DNA from: Neoconidiobolus thromboides FSU 785
Taxonomy: Eukaryota > Entomophthoromycota > Entomophthoromycetes > Entomophthorales > Neoconidiobolaceae
Direction: 5' to 3'
DNA length: 31,426 nucleotides
Assembly (NCBI GenBank): GCA_025603075.1
Contig: MU626480.1
Coordinates: 1 to 31,426, forward strand
Positions within the stretch are counted from its first letter, which is position 1. Each line of letters begins with the position of its first letter. Position numbers and translations under genes: made by a program. Shown one piece after another: positions 10,021-19,021 of this stretch. The notes under the pieces were generated by a model. The model was given only the letters and a program-made list of their open reading frames with translations, searched no databases and was not told the origin of the DNA.

Positions 10021-10034
10021 TTTATTATATAGTT
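10021..10034 (-). promoter_or_regulatory. TATA-like box of the MCT-like gene
   Basis: The minus strand reads AACTATATAATAAA, about 30-40 bases upstream of the ATG at 9992. Spacing is like that of the tyrosinase TATA-like box. Weak on its own in such AT-rich DNA. Confidence 0.35.
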
Positions 10035-10744
10035 TTGACTTTTTTATTATCAAGGTTATTCTAATGAAATCAATAATTCAATCATCTGGGGCGAGAATGA
10101 TTTTCTACTTTGTTCCTAATGTAATAATAAACCATTGAAAAAAATATAATAATAATTTATTAGGGTTTTAGTGACACGGTAAACTAGATTTTGTTAATTA
10201 AAAAAGCAAACTTAATACAGTTTGTCCTTTTTTAGATGAGCAAGTGTAAAAATTTATTAGATTAAATATGAAATTTTCCAGTTTGATTTAGGTTAATTTT
10301 TCAAAACCTGTATGGAAGTATCCTTTTTTATCCTTTTGTTCACTTCTATTCAACATGAAATTTAAAGAATAGTATTAATAAATATTGCAAAATATTACAG
10401 TGGGTTGTTTTAAAAGGCCTTGTAAGTGAAACAAAACAACCAAGTACTTTATTGATGGATGAAGAAAAATGAAACAATTTGATAATGGTAGGACGACAAT
10501 CAAGGGAAGAATGAGGAGGAGAGCTAATCACTTTTGATATTATGCTAAAATTGTAAGGACTTTAAATTCTACCAACCCTGGTTCTGTAAAGGAAAGAATG
10601 AATTTAGCAGAAATATACTCCGCCTTGTGTAACTGTAACTAATTGTAGAACAAACCTAGAGCCTTTGAGTCAGTAACTGCTGAATTTCCAGACGAAATTT
10701 TAGCGTTTTAGATAGGAATTTAGTATAATACGATTTATTTCAAG
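10035..10744. other. Intergenic stretch, possibly decayed sequence
   Basis: Upstream of the transporter. It is less AT-rich around 10430-10690 than neighbouring spacers, with short reading fragments but no domain I recognise. No gene is called. Confidence 0.45.
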
Positions 10745-10748
10745 ATAT

Positions 10749-10846
10749 GGGAATGTGTTTTTGTGTTTAAGAATTTCACTAACAAATTTTCCACTTAAAT
10801 AGCGCTTAGAAAATGGAAAAAGTAATGAAATCAAAAAAACACTCTC
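10749..10846 (+). mobile_element. MITE-like element, copy G (98 bp)
   Basis: GGGAATGTGTTTTTGTG left end, CAAAAAAACACTCTC right end, ATAT on both flanks (10745-10748 and 10847-10850). The interior contains TTCCACTTAAATAGCGCTTA, as in the majority form. Confidence 0.87.
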
Positions 10847-11142
10847 ATATACAAGGTAAACTATTTATAGTAATTGTGCTTAATTTACAATTTTCGCAAA
10901 CAACCAAACTGTGAAAATAAATGAACTTAGATTTGAATTAACTAATAATAATTCTTAAAAGTAGTATAAATCACAAGTGCTATAATATTATTTGAAAAAT
11001 TCAACAAAAACTTTAGATTCAATATTCAATATTATTTAATTGTTTCCTTTAATCTTTGATATTTATGTAAGTGATGAGTATAACAAAAGCTTTATGACAA
11101 ACCAATGTCTATAAGTAACTTTTTTGTTTTTTCTCTTTATAT

Positions 11143-11233
11143 GGGGATGTATTTTTGTATTTAAGAATTTTACTACCAATTTTTCTACTCAAATAGTGCT
11201 TAAAAAATAGAAGTAAAGCTAAAAAAACACCCC
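11143..11233 (+). mobile_element. MITE-like element, copy H (91 bp)
   Basis: GGGGATGTATTTTTGTA left end, AAAAAAACACCCC right end. It has a deletion of several bases near the GGAAAAAGTAATG block. The left flank is ATAT (11139-11142) and the right flank TATAT, so the duplication border is ambiguous by one base. Confidence 0.84.
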
Positions 11234-11238
11234 TATAT

Positions 11239-11722
11239 AGAGTCTATTTCTTTAACAAAAGACCATATCTTTTAGAGTTTTAAAATAATGAATTAAATAA
11301 GAAAGTTTATTACATTTAAAAGGTAGCATTATTCAAACACAGCAGTAATAGTTTTAATCTAGATTTAGTGAACTTTTTTAACAAATATAGCAAACTACTA
11401 CTGTTTTCAAAATATTTTAATTTTATAAATTGCCAAATAAGATGATGCATAAGCCAATACCCTATAGATCTACTTGGTTGTAGTATAAAGGATTTTGAGT
11501 AAATTAAGACTAAAATTAAAATAGGGAAATGACATCCAGTGTATAGATTTACAAAGGATAGAACCAGTTATTTTTGGGCTAAAAAGCAGGAACCTTGGTC
11601 CTGGGCTATAAATACTTTCTGTAATCGGCATACATATAAGTTGTTTTAATATATCTCAATATCATATCTACCTAATTTCCTTTACATTCCGATTTACAGT
11701 AAGAGTGCTAGAATTGAACAAA
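11239..11722. other. Upstream region of the tyrosinase pseudogene
   Basis: No gene. TATAAATA at 11607-11614, about 110 bases before the relic's ATG and within a locally GC-richer block (GGTCCTGGGC), looks like the fossil promoter of the pseudogene. Confidence 0.45.
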
Positions 11723-12909
11723 ATGATTTTTAGCACCGAACTCGTCTCTCTAACAATCTTAGAACTTGTGGCTTTCATCACTAGTCAAGATCTACCATTT
11801 TAAAAAACAGAAGATCTTGAAGTTCATAAAGACATCAAAGATCTAATTAATCACCAATTGCACCGTTGTTTTGGCGAAATAAAGGAATTAAACAGTGGTA
11901 CAAAACCTATTGCATAGGATAGATACACTAAAATGCATGCCAGCTTATTTCCAAAAATTCATGGCACACGACTCTTCTTAGTATAGAATCATTATCCTTT
12001 ATATTTTATGGAAAAAGGATTAAAAAAATTGATCCTTCAGTTACGATTCCATACTAGAATTAGACTGTTGACCCTAATTACCTCAACAGTAATATCATTG
12101 ATATTGACAAATACTTTGTGGAAATAAATAACAATAGTTAATATGTTGATAATAGTCCATTTAAAGATTTTAGATTATTTAATTGACATGGTAGAAGTGG
12201 TGACGAGATTTGCTTAAGGTGTAATAAAGTATTTAGCTAATAAACCACTGGTGGGTCCGAAATAGGAAATCTCTATTTAAATATGCCTCTATTGGTAAAT
12301 TTTCTATAGATCTTGAAGGTGTGCCACACAGTTGTATTCATGTTGGTATTGTTGGGGAATTCTCTACTGATACCTCACTTAGTAATTTTATCTTTTATTC
12401 TCATCACGCTCTTTTTTATAAATCATGTTTTGTTTATCAAATGCCTCATCCTAAAACTATAAATAAATATGCTTTAAATCGTCATACTCCAGTTACTCCT
12501 TGAGGTTTCCTAACTATTCAATGAACTGATACTTCAGATCGCCTATCCTATGCTTATAAGCAAAAATATTCCTTGTGAACCATTCTAGATGGATCTTCTA
12601 TGCTGCTTTCATACCTGATTTCAAATCAGAACCATATATAGTATCGGGCAATACTACTACCATTGAAGAATTAGTCAAACATGATGTTGCTTTTGTTGCT
12701 AGAAATTTCGAGTTGGTTGATAGTAACATTCTTAAGGCTTTAGTAAGTAATGTATTTTTATTTTCTTCTGGTCTTGGGGAACCACAACCAAACTAATAGG
12801 TGTGGAATTCATTGGAAGAATGAAATTGAACTATTCAAATATTTATGAAAATGAGCTATGTGAATTAGAATTTAAGAAGTTTATGAGAGAAATCGGAGTT
12901 GGTCAATAG
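11723..12909 (+). pseudogene. Decayed tyrosinase gene
   Basis: Pieces of a second tyrosinase can be followed in several frames. From the ATG at 11723, a hydrophobic signal-like start is followed by ELNSGTKPIA, a stop, DRYTKMHASLFPKIHGTRLF, a stop, NHYPLYFMEKGLKK. These match KLNSGPRPTFWDKM and AWHRVYLRIMELELQKIDPS of the gene at 2.3-3.9 kb. After a one-base slip in an A run near 12025 it continues IDPSVTIPY, stop, N, stop, TVDPN. A copper-B region is visible at 12315-12450 (VPHSCIHVGIVGEFSTDTSL, then NFIFYSHHALFYK), and a last fragment KLNYSNIYENELCELEFKKF lies near 12825-12884. There are many stops: TAG at 11915, 11984, 12055 and 12061, TGA at 12501 and 12522, and several TAA. No intact enzyme can be made. 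It is opposite in strand to the intact gene, so it is an old dispersed duplicate. Confidence 0.88.
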
Positions 12910-13276
12910 CACCTTATTATCTAAACGCTATTTGAATCTATCTCAATTGATTTTCATATTTAATTTTAGAACCTACGCTTTCGTTTACTATTTGATATTT
13001 TATTAATTATTTTTAGTACAAAAATTCCAAAATTTAATATATTTAAGGTCTATATCACTCTCATCAAATATTATCACTTTATTTATACCTTTATTTAAAG
13101 TTCAGGATTTTCATAAATTATCCTACTTATTCTGTAATTATGATATGGTTATTTTCAAAATAGTCTCTTTTTTTTTGAGCAAAGATAACAAAAGGGGTGT
13201 TGGTTACAACGGAAACATTTTTTATGTTTAAAAATGATATTTTTTATATAAAAGTTTAATTATAGCAACTATATAT
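12910..13276. other. AT-rich spacer, no gene seen
   Basis: Between the tyrosinase relic and MITE copy I. No recognisable coding, RNA or repeat feature. Confidence 0.55.
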
Positions 13277-13372
13277 AGGGATGTGTTTTTTTGTTTAAGG
13301 ATTTTACTACAATCTTTCCACTCAAATAGTGCTTAAAAAATGGAAAATAATAAAACTAAAAAAAACAGTCCC
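13277..13372 (+). mobile_element. MITE-like element, copy I (96 bp)
   Basis: AGGGATGTGTTTTTTTG left end, AAAAAAAACAGTCCC right end, flanked by ATAT (13273-13276 and 13373-13376). The interior TTTCCACTCAAATAGTGCTT is shared with the family. Confidence 0.86.
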
Positions 13373-13597
13373 ATATCCTTGGGAGTAAATTTGCAAAAAG
13401 AGAGATTATAGAAATAACTTTATGTTATTCAATACCTAATATTACATAACTATTTCAAAAACATATTTATTTGTCCAATGACATCTCATGTTAATTTTCC
13501 GTATTATGCTCTGAACATTAGAACATAAAGATAAAAAAAGGCAAATGACAAACCCTAATTTGTAATAAATTCGAAATGTCATAAAATTAAGTATAAT

Positions 13598-13691
13598 AGG
13601 GATGTATTTTTTTAGGATTTTGCTAATAAATTTTTCATTCAAAAATAATGCTCAAAAAACGGAAAAAGTAATGAAACTAAAAAACATCCTC
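13598..13691 (+). mobile_element. MITE-like element, copy J (94 bp), joined to an F-box-like reading frame
   Basis: AGGGATGTATTTTTTT left end, ACTAAAAAACATCCTC right end; left flank TAAT, right flank ATAT, so the duplication is imperfect. The ATG inside its conserved GTAATGAAA block at 13671 is in frame with the F-box-like sequence that follows. Confidence 0.83.
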
Positions 13692-14624
13692 ATATTGCCA
13701 AATATCAATTTAGAAGTACTTAGATCATTGGATACACACGAGCTATTTACTTTATGCTTATTGAATAAATACTTATCTAAGATTATAAGTGTGCCATTAA
13801 GTACAACTCGATCTATATAATGTATCGTATTGGAAAATGTTATTACCATCAATACAAGTTTTTAAGAAAAATAGGCTGTTATTAAAACACATACATATAC
13901 ATAGTAACAACCTTTTTAATACAAGATCTACATATTATGAAGAATCATCAATCATTAGTTACTACAATAATAAATTTCATAATAGTTGCTACAATGATTT
14001 TAAAAAAGACACAAAATTAACAAACTTATCAAAGTTAACTATAAAAGTTGTAATTATTTATTTTTGTTAAGAGAAGTATTTAACGCTGATATAGACTAAC
14101 TCAAAAAGCTAGAAATTCATACAAGCAAATTAAATATTGGAAGCATTACCAATTACTTGAGACCAAACACCTTATAACTGTTTAAAATTTATTCTAACTA
14201 TGAACTATACAATGGGAGATTAGATGTTCCCAAAATAAGGTTTAAAAAATTAAATGCGCTACATCTAACTCCAGGTAGACTTATTTATAGTTCTATTGAA
14301 GCTAATATCAATATAAGTTTTATTTTCGATTTGGTATTACGAATTGATAAATATTGTAATATGGATATTCTTAAGTGCTTTGATAATTCGAAAAAAATAA
14401 ATGATATAAAATTAATAGACTATTATAAGACATTATATGTTAATATTCTTAGAGAGTTCGACAGCATAAAATTGGTTGGAAATAGAAATATTATTGCATT
14501 AGCTTATTTTGATACAAGAAAAATAATCCAAAGCAATATTTTAAAGTTATTCGCATTGAAAGAAGCCTACTTTGTTGGTTTAACAAAAGTACTATTGACT
14601 TCACTTTCATTTTTTAATACTTAA
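13671..14624 (+). pseudogene. F-box-like protein remnant
   Basis: The frame from 13671 reads MKLKNILILPNINLEVLRSL, then DTHELFTLCLLNKYLSKIIS, resembling an F-box: an LP start, a leucine pattern and a conserved Asn-Lys-x-Leu turn. It stops at 13820, but a neighbouring frame continues DLYNVSYWKMLLPSIQVFKK to 14070, so at least one frameshift is present. Further downstream, KKLNALHLTPGRLIYSSIEA and the open stretch 14331-14624 (VLRIDKYCNMDILKCF...) look like the leucine-rich rest of such a protein, separated by stops. F-box proteins link targets to SCF ubiquitin ligases; this copy seems inactive. MITE copy J supplies the first seven or so codons. Family assignment is by pattern only; another leucine-rich family is possible. 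Confidence 0.5.
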
Positions 14625-14716
14625 ACAATATGCTTCAATTGTTTAAAATCTAATATTAAAAGAAGGGCTGCTATTCCATATTCGGTCACTAATGAATTGC
14701 ATGAAAAGGAGCATAC

Positions 14717-14814
14717 GGGCATGTATTTCTGTGTTTAGGAATTTTGCTAATAATTTTTCCGCTTAAATAGCGCTTAAAAGATGGAAAAAATAATGATGCC
14801 AAAAAAATGCCCCC
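14717..14814 (+). mobile_element. MITE-like element, copy K (98 bp)
   Basis: GGGCATGTATTTCTGTG left end, AAAAAAATGCCCCC right end, left flank ATAC, right flank ATAT (one mismatch). The interior TTCCGCTTAAATAGCGCTTA keeps the AGCGCT centre. Confidence 0.86.
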
Positions 14815-14818
14815 ATAT

Positions 14819-15482
14819 AGTTAAATGCAAGTTTATAAAAAAAAGCATAATAGATGACTTTTATAATTATATTTGAAAATATCTTTATTTTCCATCTTTC
14901 TCTCCAAATCTTGAGGCATTGATAGTCTGATATTTTGAATTAGAAGACGAATACACAGAAATATAACTTAAGCTTATTACTCTTACACTGCTTATTAGTC
15001 CAGTTGCATCACATGTAACTCTAGCCTTATCTAATGAATTAAAAAGAATTCCAATGTTAATTTATATAAATTTATAAGTATATTATGATGCCATTATCAA
15101 TAAACTCTTTTTTGCATACTTTTTTACTAACCGCGTTCTTTATTTAAGTCATATAATTATAAAAATATCAGCATAGTCATACAATAATTAATTTTCTATA
15201 TTAGTGTTGTTTACGAAAATTTGATTATTATGGTAAAATTCATAGAGTTATATCAAATTAATGAATGTTGATGTTTTTGAAGTAGCTAGCATGATAGACA
15301 AGCTTACACTATCAGTGTTTTTCACTTACAAACATGCAATGTTTATTAAAATCTACTAACATTTTAAGATTCATTATTAAAACATAACAGCTTCCCTTCT
15401 TCAATTATCTTGATTTATCAACTTTTTAAATTAAAAAGTTATTGTAATAAATAGCTTTATTTTGATAATAGCACAATAAAGA
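14819..15482. other. AT-rich spacer 3' of the sulfate permease
   Basis: No gene, RNA or repeat copy recognised. It includes the presumed 3' UTR of the minus-strand permease next to 15483. Confidence 0.55.
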
Positions 15483-17753
15483 TCATGAAATACTAAAATC
15501 TTCCCTCACCTTAGCAATAGCATTAGATAAAGTAATATGAATGTATCTAGATGAATTTAATAAAATGGGTTCAATATCCATTTCATCTTGGATTAAAGAG
15601 ATATCTAAATCTTCATTAACTGTATTAAATAAATCATCTTTTAAAGTCGATTTGCCTTCATTTTTACACCCATCCTTATTCATTTTGTTCAACTTGAAAT
15701 TCTGTTTTTGTATATCATCTTTAGCCAAAAGTACAGCTAAATTCGATTTCATTAAACAACGTAACACACTTAAATGAATAGAAACAAAGTGTAGCTCAAA
15801 CTTGATTTGAGCGTTAGTTTCAATTTCTAAAATATCATTATTTGACTCATTATTACAAGTCATACAATTAAGCTGACATGGATGAGCACCTGCATATAAA
15901 TAAAGTTGATCCCTCAATTCTTTTAAACCTTGAATACCAGATGCATCAATATAATTCACTGCTCCTAAATCCAATATAACTGCTTTCAAATAAGGCAAAT
16001 CATCTTCATTAGGTACACTAGTATTATTTCTTTTTGCTCTTATTCTTCTTAATGAGATAGAACGATCATGTAAATCACTTGACCATAGTTTGTCTTTTGA
16101 TAATGTTGGAGGTGCTCCTGACTTAGTATATTCCAAAACATAATCCATAAGCTGATCTTTCAAAAAAGAAATATTTGGAAAAATAACAGACTCTTGAATC
16201 CTAAAAACAATTACCCCAGGTTCTGGATCTTCTGCTTTATATGCTGGATGATATTTATCAACAAATACCCCATCCCTACCTTCAATTTCTCCTAACACAT
16301 AAAATTTAGGTCTTGCAATACGTAATAATAAATACAAGAAAGAAATAGCAACAGCACTGCCAATTCCGTATTGTACACCGAGTAAAAAGGTAACAACTGA
16401 TGCAACGATGAAAACGAAGAAATCGATTTTAGAAGTAACATATAATTCTTTGACAGTTGCAAAAGTCGGGATCAAAGATATACCAGCACGCATAATAATG
16501 GCAGCTAAAGTAGCAGATGGGATATAATAAAAAGCAGGAGTTAAAAACTGGAAAGCAGCTAATAAAATCAGCGCAATAAAAATGCCTACCATTGGGCTCT
16601 TTACACCAGATTTGGCTAGTACTGCACCACGGGAGAATGCACCTGCTATTGGGAAACCAGAAAAAAAGGAAGCAGCTAGGTTAGCCGCCCCGACAGCAAA
16701 AAATTCTTGAGAAGTGTGTAATTTATATCCTACTTCAGTTGAAAAACTTTTACAGATGGCTATATGTTCTAATATAGATGCTAAAAATAGATAGGGTGTA
16801 TGGGATAATATTTTAACCCATAGATTTGAGTCTAAAGGTGGAGAGCCAATGTAACTAAAACCTTTAGGTACAGTACCAACAACAGAAAGATTAATTGACG
16901 GGTTGGTAGATTTTAAAGCAAATGAAATTAGAGTGAATAGAATAGCAACAATAGCATTAGAAGAAATAATTAAATAAAATAAGGCTGGAAATCGAGTAAG
17001 TTGTTTGGAAACTAAATAAGGCATGAGAAATAAAAACAATAAGGAAAATAAACCAAACAATAAATTTATGTAATTTATCTTTGGCACATTCATTATTAGA
17101 TTTTTTATTACTTCCCATGTTGGTTGGCTTGTTATAACATTTGGTATTCCAAATAAAGAACTCAATTGACTTAACATAATAGTACATGCTGCCCCAAGGG
17201 TAAACCCAGTAATTACAGAATTAGGAATGAAGTCTAATATAAACCCCAGTCTTAAGATAGAACCTATAATAGCAATTGAAGCCATAGTTATAGCTAAAAC
17301 AGAGCCTATTTGTTCTGGAGTATATTGATTGTTTAAATCCGAGGTAACTGAAACTACAGTTTCTCCGATTAATAAACTTAGCACTGTGGTTGGACCCATA
17401 CTTATTTCCCTTGAACTACCAAAGATGGTATATATTAAGTTACCTATAAAAGAAGAGTATAAACCATAATGGATTGGGATCTGTGCTAATTTAGTATATG
17501 CTAGTGATTGTGGAACTAACATTAGGCCAACTGTAAATCCAGAAATTATATCACCTAATAACCATTGACGATTATACTTTGGTAACCAAGTTATTATTGG
17601 TATAAAGGATTTTATATATGTTGGAGTTTTGTATAAAACTTCATGATATAAACGATAGGCTAATTCTGACTTTGTTTCTTGTTTGTGGTATTTTCTCAGT
17701 TTATAGCTGATGTTTAGTTCATCTGTATTATAATTATTTAATTTATTTATCAT
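15483..17753 (-). CDS. SulP-family sulfate permease with STAS domain
   Basis: 756 residues, one exon. SulP proteins import sulfate (or exchange anions) across the plasma membrane, feeding sulfur assimilation. After a 60-residue cytoplasmic start comes the family core: LGDIISGFTVGLMLVPQSLA at 66-85, then YTKLAQIPIHYGLYSSFIGN and the ISMGPTTVLSLLIG motif (117-130). Many hydrophobic segments follow, with SFFSGFPIAGAFSRGAVLAK and KSGVKSPMVG. A C-terminal STAS domain starts near EPGVIVFRIQESVIFPNISF and contains the diagnostic AVILDLGAVNYIDASGIQGL, with a variable insert between its first strands and a low-complexity tail. It is somewhat shorter than yeast Sul1/Sul2 but complete. No intron interrupts it, unlike its neighbours INTS3 and the MCT. 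The first ATG of the frame is used; TATA-like sequence lies about 60 bases upstream. Anion specificity is inferred from family. Confidence 0.95.
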   Translation of the reverse strand: MINKLNNYNTDELNISYKLRKYHKQETKSELAYRLYHEVLYKTPTYIKSFIPIITWLPKYNRQWLLGDIISGFTVGLMLVPQSLAYTKLAQIPIHYGLYSSFIGNLIYTIFGSSREISMGPTTVLSLLIGETVVSVTSDLNNQYTPEQIGSVLAITMASIAIIGSILRLGFILDFIPNSVITGFTLGAACTIMLSQLSSLFGIPNVITSQPTWEVIKNLIMNVPKINYINLLFGLFSLLFLFLMPYLVSKQLTRFPALFYLIISSNAIVAILFTLISFALKSTNPSINLSVVGTVPKGFSYIGSPPLDSNLWVKILSHTPYLFLASILEHIAICKSFSTEVGYKLHTSQEFFAVGAANLAASFFSGFPIAGAFSRGAVLAKSGVKSPMVGIFIALILLAAFQFLTPAFYYIPSATLAAIIMRAGISLIPTFATVKELYVTSKIDFFVFIVASVVTFLLGVQYGIGSAVAISFLYLLLRIARPKFYVLGEIEGRDGVFVDKYHPAYKAEDPEPGVIVFRIQESVIFPNISFLKDQLMDYVLEYTKSGAPPTLSKDKLWSSDLHDRSISLRRIRAKRNNTSVPNEDDLPYLKAVILDLGAVNYIDASGIQGLKELRDQLYLYAGAHPCQLNCMTCNNESNNDILEIETNAQIKFELHFVSIHLSVLRCLMKSNLAVLLAKDDIQKQNFKLNKMNKDGCKNEGKSTLKDDLFNTVNEDLDISLIQDEMDIEPILLNSSRYIHITLSNAIAKVREDFSIS

Positions 17754-17810
17754 AGTTTATAAACAATTTATCTTTTTGAAAATAATATTTTAGTTATATA
17801 TCCCTCACTC

Positions 17811-17820
17811 TATTTATATT
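17811..17820 (-). promoter_or_regulatory. TATA-like box of the sulfate permease
   Basis: The minus strand reads AATATAAATAGAGTGAGGG here, about 60 bases before the ATG at 17753. A second TA-rich stretch (GATATATAAC) is nearer. Only positional support. Confidence 0.3.
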
Positions 17821-18737
17821 AGTATTTTAAAAGCATGATTTATAGTTGAGATATAGATGACTCTATTTTAATAAATGATAGATTAAAATAGATCACTATA
17901 TGTTTTCTTTTACGCTGCTATATTTAGGGAATCTTTGATTTAAAATTTAGTTTGTACTATTTAAAGAGAATTGTCGGTAATTGAAACTTATAAAATTAAC
18001 TTTGCATTAATAATTCAACTATTTCATAAATTAGAAGTTAACAGGTTTTGAATATACGAGGTTATTTTTATTTATAGAATTCATTTTATGGCATACATTC
18101 AAATTTGTTCATGGTAAATTAAAACTTTACTATTAGTGTTTATATTGATTCTTTTCTCAATTTATAGATTTGCTTTTAATATTACTATAACTCTGTCTAT
18201 TGTAGCCAGTGATTGTAAAAATTCATAAACCATACCGCCTATATTTCGATGTGAACTTGAACTAATCACCTTAAAGTATATTAAATCACTTAAACTTCAA
18301 TTACTTTAAAATAGACCAAAATTCCAGTATTCATTAACACTTGAGTTTACTTAGTTCATTTTTTAAAAATAGACTGACGTTAAACTCTCATATGTTTTCA
18401 CCCTTCATTAAATCTAAAAATTGTTATATAAACATTAATTGCATACAATCTACTATAACAAATTATAAAGTGAGTAGCTTTGTTTATTTGCTAACTGTTT
18501 ATATTCTAACCTATAGATAGGCGGCTGATAAGTTTTATTTTATCATTCAACTTATTAAATTGTTGATATCTATTAGAAGTTCATAAAACAGTATCAAAAG
18601 ATAGAAATCATTGTATTCAATTGTAAATCAACACTTTGAACGAATATAAGTTTATGAATAATGTATTATTCTTCACTTATTTATTCAATTTTTACTTTCT
18701 AATTTTTATTTTTTGTATTTATTGTAATCTGTAAATT
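17821..18737. other. Divergent promoter region, sulfate permease / INTS3
   Basis: The two genes diverge with about 1.27 kb between start codons. No gene or RNA is visible; MITE copy L lies on the INTS3 side. Confidence 0.5.
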
Positions 18738-18741
18738 TAAT

Positions 18742-18838
18742 GGGGGTGTTTTTTTTGGCTTTATTACTTTTTCTATTTTTTAAGCACTATTTAAGTGTAA
18801 AGATTGTCAGTAAAATTCTTACAAAAGAATATATCTCC
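18742..18838 (-). mobile_element. MITE-like element, copy L, reverse orientation (97 bp)
   Basis: GGGGGTGTTTTTTTTGGC left end, GAATATATCTCC right end, interior the reverse complement of the majority form (TTAAGCACTATTTAAGTG). Flanks TAAT and AAAT differ by one base. It ends 183 bases before the INTS3 start codon and is the last copy before the MITE-free block. Confidence 0.83.
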
Positions 18839-19021
18839 AAATTCTGTTTTTTTTTAAATAATCTTCAAAAATTTAAACTGCATAAAATATAAATGAAGCT
18901 AACTTTTAGCATTGATTGAAATCATACAGTGAAAAGCTAACAAATAATAAGCAAATGAAATTCCAAAATTTAAAAAATACAAAAAATTGTTTTTTAACTA
19001 TCTATAACAATAGTCTAAAGG

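Noticed and set aside
10346-10531. 61-codon minus-strand frame
   Set aside because: Short, no domain, no promoter signal; most likely chance.
11915-12063. TAG read as tryptophan (recoded or suppressed stop)
   Set aside because: All intact genes here use TGG for Trp and stop at TAG (both TOR copies). The relic also has TAA stops and a frameshift, so decay is the better explanation.
5045-18842. The regularly repeated 95-bp units as a CRISPR array or satellite
   Set aside because: Copies are dispersed at irregular spacing, occur in both orientations and have target duplications; this is a fungal genome.
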